Notes under the pieces: model-generated | Databases searched by the model: none | The model's input: only the letters and a program-made list of their open reading frames with translations | Told to the model about the DNA's origin: nothing | Shown here: positions 28,625 to 38,047 of the stretch, one piece after another | Layout of the letters: each line of letters opens with the position of its first letter | Numbering within the stretch: the stretch's first letter is position 1 | Origin: Lysinibacillus fusiformis | Lineage (GTDB): Bacteria > Bacillota > Bacilli > Bacillales_A > Planococcaceae | NCBI RefSeq assembly: GCF_016925635.1 | Contig: NZ_CP070490.1 | Span: 2,610,001 to 2,674,000, forward strand | Length of the DNA: 64,000 nucleotides | Reading direction: 5' to 3' | Position numbers and translations under genes: made by a program

Positions 28625-29140
28625 TCACTCAGCTCCAGATAAACGGAATGTTTCGTATGTTGTCCATGAACCATCTTCTAGTTGATATAAAAGATGAATG
28701 CGATCAATTGTATCTTTTTCATCAACGCCTGTCATACGTAATTGTCCAAAGATATCGTCATGCTCAGAGGCTGACATTTTTTGAGCGATTGTAATATGAG
28801 GAACAAATACATGTTTCATTTCCCCTTTAGGGATGCTGTCTTGAAGTGCATGTTGGAATGCCGCTAATTGTTCTGTTGGTTCAATGCGGAAGTAAATCGC
28901 ATTTGTTGTAGGGAAAAACGAACTTATGCGAGATGCATGAATGTTTAAAGGTGCATATTTAGCAGCAAGTTCATCTAATTGCTTGACGATGGTTTGAATC
29001 TCTTCTTCAGACGCATCGAAGCTGTCCTTTAATGTCATATGCGGTGTAATCTTCGCATAATGAGGATCGTATCGTTTGCGATAAGTGTTCGCTAAATCTT
29101 GCAATTTTTTTGATGGAAATGCCACAATACCGTACTTCAT
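28625..29140 (-). CDS. yjcG: 2H phosphoesterase family protein (YjcG)
   Basis: A 171-residue protein of the 2H (LigT-like) superfamily. The two catalytic H-x-T motifs are HMTL (in KITPHMTLKD) and HITI (in VFVPHITIAQ). Such enzymes act on 2'-5' or cyclic phosphodiester bonds in RNA or nucleotides; the target is not known. Followed without gap by yjcF. Confidence 0.9.
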   Translation of the reverse strand: MKYGIVAFPSKKLQDLANTYRKRYDPHYAKITPHMTLKDSFDASEEEIQTIVKQLDELAAKYAPLNIHASRISSFFPTTNAIYFRIEPTEQLAAFQHALQDSIPKGEMKHVFVPHITIAQKMSASEHDDIFGQLRMTGVDEKDTIDRIHLLYQLEDGSWTTYETFRLSGAE

Positions 29141-29223
29141 AGTCCATTACCTCCCGAAAATAAACAATTTTTCTAATTAAGTATAACAGAAATTTCAGTT
29201 TTCGTAATTTGAATCGCCTAATA

Positions 29224-29952
29224 TTAATTGAAATTTTCGATTAATGCACGTCGAAGATCTGGTTTCCAATATTTCCATGTATGATTGCCATCGAACTCGT
29301 CATAAAATGTAGTAAACCCTTTACTGATCATGAGATCATGCAATTGACGATTAGGTGTTAAAAAATCTTTGATGGTTTTATCCATTGTCACAACCTGATC
29401 TTCGCCTTTGCCGACAATATGGTAGATAGAAATGGACCCTGGATCTTTAAAATTTTCAACAGCCTTTAACACATCAGCGTCAACGTATGGTGATTGTAGA
29501 ATGACTTTGCCAAAGATGCTTGGGTACTTTAAAGCAGCCATTAAGGAAGCTGTAGCAGCCATAGAGTCACCAATCACTCCACGACTCATACCCATTTGGT
29601 AAGTGGCATACTCACGATCTAAATACGGTACTAGCTCATGTGCTAAAAAGCGAAGATAGGATTCATGTTGCTCACCGCTCGGAATATATTTATGTCGTCG
29701 ATCTTTTATGTCTTTGTAAGGAACAAATGCAATAATTAAATTTTCGATTTCATAGTCATCAATCAGTTCATCAGCTAGCTTTGTAATACCGCCAAGTTGG
29801 AAGTAGTCTTTACCGTCTGATGCGATTAAAATATTGTATTTATATAGTGGAGAATAATTTGCAGGAACATAAATATAGAGCTGTAATTCCTCCTGTAATG
29901 ACTCACTGTAAAATGTTAAATCCTGTACTGTTCCCTTATCCAATGATGACAC
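29224..29952 (-). CDS. yjcH: Putative esterase, alpha/beta hydrolase (YjcH)
   Basis: A 242-residue esterase-D-like hydrolase. The nucleophile elbow is GVIGDSMAATASL (G-x-S-x-x), the catalytic His lies in DGNHTWKYWKPDLRRAL, and the N-terminal part YIYVPANYSPLYKYNILIASDG is typical of the Fes/enterochelin-esterase-like fold. Similar proteins cleave ester bonds of siderophores or acylated sugars; the substrate here is open. First gene of the minus-strand yjcHGF group. Confidence 0.85.
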   Translation of the reverse strand: MSSLDKGTVQDLTFYSESLQEELQLYIYVPANYSPLYKYNILIASDGKDYFQLGGITKLADELIDDYEIENLIIAFVPYKDIKDRRHKYIPSGEQHESYLRFLAHELVPYLDREYATYQMGMSRGVIGDSMAATASLMAALKYPSIFGKVILQSPYVDADVLKAVENFKDPGSISIYHIVGKGEDQVVTMDKTIKDFLTPNRQLHDLMISKGFTTFYDEFDGNHTWKYWKPDLRRALIENFN

Positions 29953-30056
29953 TCCTTCTTATGTTTGTAACAAAATTGTACCATATTACGTAAGTAAAGG
30001 TATAATAGGTTGGGCTAGCATTATACTAGCAATAAAAATCGAAATGAGGGTTAATT

Positions 30057-30638
30057 ATGCATAATAAAAGTATTCGTGTGCACTCTGACGAAGTAGCAAA
30101 GGCAGCTCAAGCCGCATTAATTCGTAGAGGTGTAGCGATAGAGGATATCGCGCAAATTGTTTACGAAATGCAAAAAACCTATAATGAAGGTTTAACACTG
30201 GAGCATTGTGTTCATTCTGTTGAACGTGTATTACGTAAGCGAGAAGTACAACATGCTTTATTAGTAGGAATTGAATTAGATGAATTAGCAGAGAAGAAAT
30301 TATTATCTTCACCACTACAGCAAATTATCGAATCAGATGAAGGTTTATTTGGTGTAGACGAAACAATCGCACTAGGATCTGTTTTTACATATGGCAGCAT
30401 TGCCGTTACCACTTTTGGTCACTTAGACAAGCAAAAAATAGGGATTATCAAAAAACTAGATACAGAACCTGGACATCATGTCAACACGTTCTTAGATGAT
30501 TTGGTTGGTAGTATAGCAGCTTCAGCGGCTTCACGAATTGCACATCGTATGCGTGATTTAGAAGAGGAAGGCGAAACATTTGCTGATATCGAACCTGAAG
30601 AGCTAGGACCAAAACCAAAATCACATAATGAAATATAA
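30057..30638 (+). CDS. Phosphatidylglycerophosphatase A family (YutG)
   Basis: A 193-residue protein. Residues about 105-175 carry the PgpA family signature: GSIAVTTFGHLDKQKIGIIKKLD and HHVNTFLDDLVGSIAASAASRIAHR. It would dephosphorylate phosphatidylglycerophosphate to phosphatidylglycerol. The extra 70-residue N-terminal region is the form seen in Bacillales YutG. GAGGG precedes the ATG. Not adjacent to other lipid genes. Confidence 0.82.
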   Translation: MHNKSIRVHSDEVAKAAQAALIRRGVAIEDIAQIVYEMQKTYNEGLTLEHCVHSVERVLRKREVQHALLVGIELDELAEKKLLSSPLQQIIESDEGLFGVDETIALGSVFTYGSIAVTTFGHLDKQKIGIIKKLDTEPGHHVNTFLDDLVGSIAASAASRIAHRMRDLEEEGETFADIEPEELGPKPKSHNEI

Positions 30639-30660
30639 AATGAGTTTCTACTATTAAAAA

Positions 30661-30689
30661 TGAGCCTTCTCAAATTTTGAGAAGGCTCT
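30661..30689 (+). terminator. Terminator hairpin, left copy of an exact duplicate
   Basis: GAGCCTTCTCAA, loop ATT, TTGAGAAGGCTC. The 29 bp from 30661 to 30689 are repeated exactly at 31252-31280. It ends yutG. Confidence 0.88.
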
Positions 30690-31251
30690 CATAGTGTTGA
30701 AAAACAAAACAATCAATAGAATTTTTGTGAAAAGTGAAAATGAATTTCCGTTACAGGCTACTTGCTTTCCTGTGGGCGAGCGCCGAGCCGCTTCCTCTGC
30801 TACCGCTCCGTGCAGGGGCTCGCCTGTCTCGCTATCCCACGGGAGTCAAGTAGCCTTCCACTCCAATCCAAAAAACGTAATCTTTTTAGCAAAGGTTTTC
30901 ACATAAAGTGGAGGTGTTCACTACTCTTTAGGAGGAGGTGTTGTCACGCGTCACTTCTCCACATTGAAAATAAGAGCCTATCCTCTCTCTAAGAATACAG
31001 ATAATGGGCTATTTAATCGCTATGCTGCTATGAAAAAAGTAAAGACACTTTTGCAGAATGGTTGATTGGAGTGGAGCCAGCGTCACTCCTAGGGGATGTA
31101 GCGTCACAGAGGAGACCCTGGAGCGAACGGAAGTGAGTGAAGCGGCTCATCGGACGCCCCCTGGAAAGGACGCTGGCGGAACGGAAATCAACCCCTCGCC
31201 TTGCCAAAAGGTCTTTTTCTGCTAGTGACATGATCTTTTTTCAACAACATG
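30690..31251. repeat. Dispersed non-coding element, copy C (most complete)
   Basis: A 562-bp element bounded by inverted ends TGTTGAAAAA (30695-30704) and TTTTTCAACA (31237-31246). It holds two large hairpin units in opposite orientation. Unit 1 (about 30742-30868) opens with AATTTCCGTT and closes with CACTCCAATC; its outer stem is AGGCTACTTG (30755-30764) with CAAGTAGCCT (30847-30856). Unit 2 (about 31064-31190) is the reverse form, with stem CCAGCGTC (31077-31084) and GACGCTGG (31169-31176). No transposase or supported gene lies inside. Exact terminator copies flank it. Confidence 0.92.
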
Positions 31252-31280
31252 TGAGCCTTCTCAAATTTTGAGAAGGCTCT
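31252..31280 (-). terminator. Terminator hairpin, right copy of an exact duplicate
   Basis: Identical 29 bp to 30661-30689. It lies 8 bp downstream of the stop of the minus-strand binding-protein gene and serves as its terminator. Confidence 0.88.
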
Positions 31281-31288
31281 AATTTGTA

Positions 31289-33100
31289 CTACTTATTATC
31301 GTTATATGCTTTTACAAATTCTTTTACCTTGTCGCTATCTGCTTCAAGTTTTAAACCAGTATCAATTAATGGAGAGACTGTGGATACAGCTGGTTTTTTA
31401 TTTCCTTGGTAATAGCTAATGAATTCGTCTTGGTTAATAGAGTATAGAATTGCTTTACGTAAATCTGCTGAATCAGAAACTGCACGGCCAGATGTATTCA
31501 TTTGTAGGTAGGAAACAGCATTACTATCTGCCGTATTTAATGTTAATTTAGCATCTGATTTTACAATATCCAGTTTCGTTTCTGATACTGTTTGAAGAAC
31601 ATGAATTTCACCATTACGTAATGCAGATAGGGCACTATCAACATCAGAGATGAAACGGACATTGATTTTAGCAATTTTTGGCTCGTATTCGCTGCCAGCA
31701 CGATATGCAGGGTTTTTCACAAACTGTGCTTCATAATCATTTTTCTTCACTAAAATGTAAGGACCACTTGCATATAGCTGGTTATTGAATGTTGCTGAAC
31801 CCTCTGTTACAGTAGCTTGATCACCATAGGCAATGTCCTTGTCAGGGTTATAGTTAGCCACATCATACGTATTAATACTTGTTACTTGTTTTTCAGACAC
31901 GATACCACCAGATTGGTGTGCTAAATAATTTAATACTTGTGGGAAAGGTGTAGGTGTTGTAATTTTAACAACTTGGTATGCACCTGCCGCATTATTAACA
32001 GTACCTTTTTCTTTTGCTAACTGAGCTACAGAAGCAGGTAGGCTTTGAGATAATGCATCTAAAACGGATTGCTCAGAGCCAGATACTTTTTTATCTTTTA
32101 ATTCAGCTAAATCAGAAACGATTTCCACTGTTTCAATATTTTCATGAATGCTATAAGTACGGTGATCTGGTACTGAGTTAGCATCTTTTGCACGATTTAA
32201 TGAGAAGACTACATCTTCAGCTGACACTAATTCCCCCGTATCAACAGCAGCACCATCTTTCACAGCTGCAAAGTGGATATCATCTCGTAAAATGAAGTAA
32301 TATTCTTGATTACCTTCAGCCATTACATGGTTATAAGATAATGAACCATCTGAAACAACTTCATCTGTGTCTGTTAAGTTAACAAGACGAACATACATAT
32401 TTGTGTTTAATGTGTTGATTGAACCATCATTCCCTTTAATCGGGTCAAGTGAAGTAAGAGAATTGATTGTTTGGTGTAAAATTAAAGGTTCTGTTGCATT
32501 TTTAGATGTATCATTAAATTCGATTTTTTCCCAAACTTGTGCACGAGATTTTGGTAAAAGAACTGTTTTAGGGTTTACTAGTTCAGAGTAGATCCCTTGA
32601 TACTTATTGGAAATATATAAAGGCGCAATATAAGCCTGATCAAATACTAATAATTGCTCTAAATCTTTATACTTGGCTGCTGCTTCTTCACCAGTCAATG
32701 TGCTCGCTTCATCAATTAATGCATCTAATTTTGAATCTGCCACCACACTGTAGTCACCGCCAGTTTTAAATAAACCACGAACAGCATAGTCAGGGTTCCC
32801 TGTAACTGTCGTCCAGCTTGAAAGAGCAAGGTCATAGTTACCTGCTTCTTTTTGAGCAGAGAAAGAACCGTAATCTGGTTGAATATTTAGCTTTACGTCA
32901 AAACCATTTTTTACTAATTGGTCACGTACAATATTCATATCTTCTTCAGAAGCTGCCATTCCTAATACTTCAATGGCAATCTTGCCATTGCTCTTGTCAC
33001 TATCTTTTGAATCTTTACTGCCTTCTACGTCAGTTTTTGTTTGTACACAGCCAGCCAAAGCTAGTACTGCAACGAATAAAAATACAAGTAATTTCTTCAT
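31289..33100 (-). CDS. Circularly permuted oligopeptide-binding lipoprotein (SBP family 5)
   Basis: A 603-residue lipoprotein: signal peptide with lipobox LAGC (Cys18), a linker rich in Lys/Asp/Ser, then two SBP_bac_5 pieces in swapped order. Residues about 40-197 (VRDQLVKNGFDVKL, NYDLALSSWTTVTGNPDY, SKLDALIDEAS, IAPLYISNKYQGI) match what is normally the C-terminal part of OppA/DppA. Residues about 203-603 match the normal N-terminal and middle parts (SLTSLDP, AEDVVFSLNRAKD, ASGPYILVKKNDY, DSALSALRNGEI, LRKAILYSINQDEF) and stop where the C-terminal part should begin. It should deliver peptides or nickel to the adjacent permeases. The gene is intact with GGAGGT at its start. Confidence 0.88.
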   Translation of the reverse strand: MKKLLVFLFVAVLALAGCVQTKTDVEGSKDSKDSDKSNGKIAIEVLGMAASEEDMNIVRDQLVKNGFDVKLNIQPDYGSFSAQKEAGNYDLALSSWTTVTGNPDYAVRGLFKTGGDYSVVADSKLDALIDEASTLTGEEAAAKYKDLEQLLVFDQAYIAPLYISNKYQGIYSELVNPKTVLLPKSRAQVWEKIEFNDTSKNATEPLILHQTINSLTSLDPIKGNDGSINTLNTNMYVRLVNLTDTDEVVSDGSLSYNHVMAEGNQEYYFILRDDIHFAAVKDGAAVDTGELVSAEDVVFSLNRAKDANSVPDHRTYSIHENIETVEIVSDLAELKDKKVSGSEQSVLDALSQSLPASVAQLAKEKGTVNNAAGAYQVVKITTPTPFPQVLNYLAHQSGGIVSEKQVTSINTYDVANYNPDKDIAYGDQATVTEGSATFNNQLYASGPYILVKKNDYEAQFVKNPAYRAGSEYEPKIAKINVRFISDVDSALSALRNGEIHVLQTVSETKLDIVKSDAKLTLNTADSNAVSYLQMNTSGRAVSDSADLRKAILYSINQDEFISYYQGNKKPAVSTVSPLIDTGLKLEADSDKVKEFVKAYNDNK

Positions 33101-33112
33101 AGTTACCTCCGA

Positions 33113-34609
33113 TTAATTTGTTTTTGGATCTAAAGCATCTCGTAAACCGTCTCCTAAGAAGTTAAAGGAGAGGACAAGAAGCATAATACAAAGACCTGGG
33201 AAAATAGCGACATATGAATGTGTCTCCAGGTACGTACTACCAACTTTTAAAATATTGCCCCATTCGGGAATATGCGGCTCAATACCTAGCCCTAAAAAAC
33301 TTAAACTACTTGTTGAAATAACAGCTCCGCCAATCGTTAATGTTGCTTTCACAATCATTGGTGCTAAAGAATTGGGGACAATGTGCTTGAAAATAATAGC
33401 AGCATCAGATGCACCTAAAGCTCTAGCCGATTCTACAAATTCATAATTGGCAAGCTGCATAACATTTGCCCGCATTGTACGAGCATAGGTTGGAATTGCC
33501 CCAACACTAAGTGCAATAATGAGATTCACCGTATTAGCACCAAAAGCGGCGATAATAGCAATGGCTAACAATATCCCAGGAATAGCATATAAAATATCGA
33601 GACTCCGCATGATGATATTGTCAGTGGATTTACCATAATAGCCTGAAAATGCTCCTAATGCTCCACCAATAACTGCGGGGATAATCGTTGAGAAAAATCC
33701 GACGATTAACGATATTTGTGCCCCAAATACAATACGAGAAAATAAATCTCGGCCATAATTATCTGTACCTAGTGGATATTCTAATGTCGGTGTTTGTAGC
33801 AATGCTCCATAGTTATTTTCCGTAGCGAAGTCATAGTCAAAAGTCCAAGAGCTTGTAACGGACAACGAAAACATGAAAATAATAAAGAATAAGCCGAACA
33901 CAGCCATCGTATTGCGTAAAATCTTTTCCCATATTTTTTGCCACTTCTCAATAGAAGATGGATTAGCCTTTCGAGCCTTTTGAATAAGGCTATATCCTAG
34001 TAAAGTCGCAAATAGATTACCAGTGAAAGTGGCCAATAGCAGGACAATACCTGGAATGAGCATCCATTTTGGTGCCTCAGTTGCTGTGACATATTTTGTA
34101 CATAAAACGGCCATCACGATATAAAGAAGCGAGAGTACCAAGAAAACGCCCATTGCCAGTAAAAAGGTATCTGTCACATATGGCTTAAATAAATTCAACG
34201 CTGCAATACCTAAGATGAATAGTTGTGTGATAAAGGCATAGGCAGCAAAAGTATATTCTGCAGTCTTACTTTTTGACACAAGCATAAATGCAAAGGATGT
34301 CGAAAAAATATTGCCTGACAGTATCGTTACTAAAAGGGGATAGCCAAACATTCGAGTGCTTTTTTGAATGTCACCATGTTTTGCTAAATCCTTTTTAATT
34401 CGTAAATTGACGAAGGCAACATATGCCGTGGTAAAGGCATAAATAACAAAAAAGAGCAGAACCACAGGTCGCCAGCTATTGCTGGAAAAATTATAGCTAT
34501 AGGCTAGAAATAGTAAAGAAAACAGTAAGGAAAAGACAAAAGTAAAATGAGAATTGACATATTCCTGTGTAATCTTCAAAAGTAGTTTGACATGTAAGAT
34601 GTTTTTCAC
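33113..34609 (-). CDS. OppC/DppC-like permease with an extra N-terminal membrane domain
   Basis: A 498-residue ABC permease. Residues about 250-498 are a standard OppC core: LEYPLGTDNYGRDLFSRIVFGAQISL, the EAA-type loop YEFVESARALGASDAAIIFKHIVPNSL and SFLGLGI. Residues 1-235 add about six predicted membrane helices not found in ordinary OppC (about 300 residues). The extension has no motif I recognise. It lies between the permuted binding protein and the OppB-like gene, with 12-13 bp spacers, so the three form one operon. Confidence 0.87.
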   Translation of the reverse strand: MKNILHVKLLLKITQEYVNSHFTFVFSLLFSLLFLAYSYNFSSNSWRPVVLLFFVIYAFTTAYVAFVNLRIKKDLAKHGDIQKSTRMFGYPLLVTILSGNIFSTSFAFMLVSKSKTAEYTFAAYAFITQLFILGIAALNLFKPYVTDTFLLAMGVFLVLSLLYIVMAVLCTKYVTATEAPKWMLIPGIVLLLATFTGNLFATLLGYSLIQKARKANPSSIEKWQKIWEKILRNTMAVFGLFFIIFMFSLSVTSSWTFDYDFATENNYGALLQTPTLEYPLGTDNYGRDLFSRIVFGAQISLIVGFFSTIIPAVIGGALGAFSGYYGKSTDNIIMRSLDILYAIPGILLAIAIIAAFGANTVNLIIALSVGAIPTYARTMRANVMQLANYEFVESARALGASDAAIIFKHIVPNSLAPMIVKATLTIGGAVISTSSLSFLGLGIEPHIPEWGNILKVGSTYLETHSYVAIFPGLCIMLLVLSFNFLGDGLRDALDPKTN

Positions 34610-34622
34610 AGGTGATCCTCCT

Positions 34623-36053
34623 TTAAGACTTCTTCATTTTCGAGCGAATGCGTGGATCAAAAAAGGCATACATGATATCAATGAATAAATTGACAATCGA
34701 GATGGTGATGGCGATATAAACAACGCCGCCAAGAATGGCTGGAATATCAGGGATAAATTGCTTATCGACGATATAGCTGCCAATCCCACTAATGTTGAAT
34801 ACCTTTTCTGTTACAGATGCGCCTCCCAACATACCCCCAAAAAGAAGTCCAATCACCGTAATAATCGGAATCATGGCATTGCGAATGGCATGTTTTGAAA
34901 TGACTTTGAATTCATTTAAGCCCTTTGCTTTTGCTGTAATAATGTAGTCCTCATGAATCACCTCAAGCATACTCGACCTTGTCATCCTAGCAATGGATGC
35001 TGTAATGGATGTTCCCAAGACGATAATGGGCATAATGAGCGATAACCAATTATGAGGATTATAGGTGGCTGGAAACCATTGTAGCTTTAGAGCAAATGTC
35101 AAAATAAAAATTAAACCTTGCCAAAAGCTTGGAATGGATAAGCCGATTAAAGCAATGAACATAAATGTATAATCCAAATATGAATTTGGACGAACAGCTG
35201 AAATAATACCGACTGGAATAGCTATGGCGATAGCCATTAACAATGACAACACGGCTATTTCAAGTGTGACAGGGAATTTTGTAGCAATGCTGTGTGTTAT
35301 ATCTTCTTTACCTGCAAAGGATGTGCCTAAGTCAAAAGTAAATAGGCCAGATAATGCGTTCCATAGCTGCGATAAATAAGGTTGATCCAAACCATGAATG
35401 CGATTAAAGTTTGCTATTTGCTCAGGTGTTGCTTCAACTCCGAGTAAGTTTCTTGCAGGATCAAATGGTGATAAATATAAAATGGTAAACACTAATGTAG
35501 CCACACCAACAATCACAATGAAGCTTTGTAAAATACGTTCAATGATAAATTGCAGAAATGGATTCGCAAATAAGATCAGTACTACATAAAATAAAACAGC
35601 TGGTAGAAAGGTAAGGGCTACAAAACGTTTGTTTGTTAGTTGCTGATTAAAAAATTGGTCATAGGATAGTTGTTGTATGCCCTCTTTTTGTAAATCTTGA
35701 TCCACTAGCTGTTGTAGTTTTCTTTGAGCTAATTGCTTGGCTGTTGCCTGAATTTGTGACTCCAATACAGCATCTTTAAAAAATGTAGCTTTTGCTATTT
35801 CTTGTTGCTCAAATTCTTTTTGCCAGCGAGCAACCAGCCCATGCTCTAGATAGTATTGACTACGCAATGCAAAAGCCTGATCATAAGTGTTAGAATGTTT
35901 TCTTTTCCGATAGATAAAGTATGTAAAAGGGTGAACTAAAATACTTAAAAGAAAAAGAATGAGATGATAAGGCTTTTGATGCATTAGTTTTTGATAAACC
36001 GTAGAAAAGAAAATAAATTTCTCAGGTTTTAAATGATTTTTTGAAGTAACCAT
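34623..36053 (-). CDS. OppB/DppB-like permease with an N-terminal extension
   Basis: A 476-residue ABC permease. Residues about 160-476 are the OppB core: TLVFTILYLSPFDPARNLLGVEATPEQI, FDLGTSF, the EAA-type loop HEDYIITAKAKGLNEFKVISKHAIRNAMIPIIT and GSYIVDKQFIPDIPAILG. The first 160 residues add one hydrophobic segment followed by a Gln/Lys/Glu-rich helical stretch (about 60-130), likely cytosolic. Typical OppB has about 310 residues. It is the promoter-proximal gene of the minus-strand operon and diverges from the ATPase gene. GGAGGAAATGC precedes the ATG. Confidence 0.87.
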   Translation of the reverse strand: MVTSKNHLKPEKFIFFSTVYQKLMHQKPYHLILFLLSILVHPFTYFIYRKRKHSNTYDQAFALRSQYYLEHGLVARWQKEFEQQEIAKATFFKDAVLESQIQATAKQLAQRKLQQLVDQDLQKEGIQQLSYDQFFNQQLTNKRFVALTFLPAVLFYVVLILFANPFLQFIIERILQSFIVIVGVATLVFTILYLSPFDPARNLLGVEATPEQIANFNRIHGLDQPYLSQLWNALSGLFTFDLGTSFAGKEDITHSIATKFPVTLEIAVLSLLMAIAIAIPVGIISAVRPNSYLDYTFMFIALIGLSIPSFWQGLIFILTFALKLQWFPATYNPHNWLSLIMPIIVLGTSITASIARMTRSSMLEVIHEDYIITAKAKGLNEFKVISKHAIRNAMIPIITVIGLLFGGMLGGASVTEKVFNISGIGSYIVDKQFIPDIPAILGGVVYIAITISIVNLFIDIMYAFFDPRIRSKMKKS

Positions 36054-36174
36054 GCATTTCCTCCAAACGTAAATAAAATATTCAGCATTATATTGTATAA
36101 TTCCTATCAGTATTGTAAAGTATGGATTATACTTGTAAGTAAGTCAATCACAAATTTTAAAAAGGATGGGTCGA

Positions 36175-37914
36175 ATGAATGAAAAGCTTTTAGAAATCAA
36201 TAATCTTCGCGTGTCCTTTATCACAGGGGAGACAGAATTCGAAGCTGTTAAGGACGTTAGCTTCCATCTAAATAAAGGTGAAACACTCGGAATTGTAGGA
36301 GAGTCTGGTAGCGGGAAAAGTGTAACGGCTCGTTCCATTATGCGTTTATTACCATCTCCACCTTCATTTCTGAAATCTGGTACTATTGTGTTTAAAGGGC
36401 AAGAACTCACTGAATTTAGTGAAAAACAAATGGAAGGGATTCGTGGACAAGATATTAGTATGATTTTTCAAGATCCAATGACATCCACAAACCCTACTAT
36501 TCGAATAGGAGATCAAGTGGCTGAAAGTTTAATCAAGCATCAGTCAATGTCAAAAACCGAAGCCTATCAACAAACAATAGAGTTATTAAAACTGGTTGGT
36601 ATTGGAGATGCAGAAGAACGGTATCGACAATATCCCCATGAATTTTCAGGTGGTATGCGTCAACGTGTGATGATCGCTATGGCACTTGCTTGTAATCCAT
36701 CACTGCTTATTGCGGATGAGCCAACAACAGCACTGGATGTTACTATTCAAGCTCAAATTCTAAAATTGATGCGCGACATGCAAAAGAAAATGGGGACGTC
36801 TATTATTTTAATTACACATGATTTAGGCGTTGTTGCAGGTATGTGTGATCGCATCATTGTGATGAAAGAAGGAGAAATAGTTGAACAGGGCACAACGGAA
36901 GAAATTTTTGCAAATGCCCAGCATCCGTACACCCAGAAATTATTGAATGCGTTACCAAAGCTGCATGAGAAAAAGCAACCAAAAGAGATTGCTACTATTC
37001 AGCCAGGTATCGATCGACATAAGCCTTTAATCGAAGTAACCCATCTGTCGAAAGAATTTCCATTAGGCCGTGGTCAAACGCTGAAAGCTGTGAATGATTT
37101 ATCATTTTATATATATCCTGGTGAAACATTAGGCTTGGTTGGTGAATCTGGTTCAGGTAAATCGACTACAGGTCGGACGATTCTCCAGCTTCATCAGCCT
37201 ACAAATGGCGAGGTTCTATATCAAGGAATACCTGTAACAAGACTAACGAAAAAACAGCTAAAGGCAATGCGTCGTCATATGCAAATTATTTTCCAAGACC
37301 CTTATTCATCGTTAAATCCTCGCAAAAAAATCTTAGATATTATTGGAGAGGCTCTTGATATTCATGGTCTGGTGAAGACACATGAAGAGAGACGACAACG
37401 AGTAGAAGAATTGCTTGAACTTGTCGGTTTGAAGAAAGAACATGCGATGCGTTATCCTCATGAATTTTCAGGTGGTCAACGTCAGCGAATTGGGATTGCT
37501 AGAGCATTAGCAGTCGAGCCAAACTTTATTGTTTGTGATGAACCCTTATCAGCACTGGATGTTTCTATTCAAAAGCAGATTGTTGATTTATTAAAGGAAT
37601 TACAGCAAAAACTTGGTTTGACTTATTTATTTATTGCCCATGATCTATCCATGGTGAAGCATATCAGTGATCGTGTTGCGGTCATGTATGGTGGGAAAAT
37701 TGTTGAATTGGCAGAAAGTGAAGAGCTATATGCTAATCCACAGCATCCTTATACACGTGCATTATTACGCTCCATTCCTATTCCAGATCCTGCAATAGAG
37801 AAGCAGAAATATAGCGATGCTGAACATGCAGAAGATGTAAAAGTACGTTATGAGGTAGAAAATAGTCAGCTAGTAGAGGTTTCTCCTAATCATTGGGTAG
37901 CTGTGACAATGTGA
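36175..37914 (+). CDS. Fused OppD-OppF-type peptide ABC ATPase
   Basis: A 579-residue protein holding two full ABC ATPase domains. Each has Walker A GESGSGKS, a signature ([13 protein letters not shown] and [13 protein letters not shown]), a Walker B ([14 protein letters not shown] and [14 protein letters not shown]), an H-loop (ITHDLG, IAHDLS) and the oligopeptide C-terminal motif ([18 protein letters not shown]). Most systems encode OppD and OppF separately; fused forms such as GsiA exist. It should power the divergent permeases. The ATG at 36175 has AAGGAT 7 nt upstream; an ATG 9 bp earlier is less well placed. Confidence 0.93.
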   Translation: MNEKLLEINNLRVSFITGETEFEAVKDVSFHLNKGETLGIVGESGSGKSVTARSIMRLLPSPPSFLKSGTIVFKGQELTEFSEKQMEGIRGQDISMIFQDPMTSTNPTIRIGDQVAESLIKHQSMSKTEAYQQTIELLKLVGIGDAEERYRQYPHEFSGGMRQRVMIAMALACNPSLLIADEPTTALDVTIQAQILKLMRDMQKKMGTSIILITHDLGVVAGMCDRIIVMKEGEIVEQGTTEEIFANAQHPYTQKLLNALPKLHEKKQPKEIATIQPGIDRHKPLIEVTHLSKEFPLGRGQTLKAVNDLSFYIYPGETLGLVGESGSGKSTTGRTILQLHQPTNGEVLYQGIPVTRLTKKQLKAMRRHMQIIFQDPYSSLNPRKKILDIIGEALDIHGLVKTHEERRQRVEELLELVGLKKEHAMRYPHEFSGGQRQRIGIARALAVEPNFIVCDEPLSALDVSIQKQIVDLLKELQQKLGLTYLFIAHDLSMVKHISDRVAVMYGGKIVELAESEELYANPQHPYTRALLRSIPIPDPAIEKQKYSDAEHAEDVKVRYEVENSQLVEVSPNHWVAVTM

Positions 37915-38047
37915 TAGCTTGAATGTAGTAGCTTGATATTTTACAATAGAAACATCGTGAAACTTTTTGTCTTCCTGATGATGAGTTACACAACTTATAC
38001 GAGTCGTAGGTATAAGAAAAGATGATGAGTTGTGAGGGGCCTACTAC

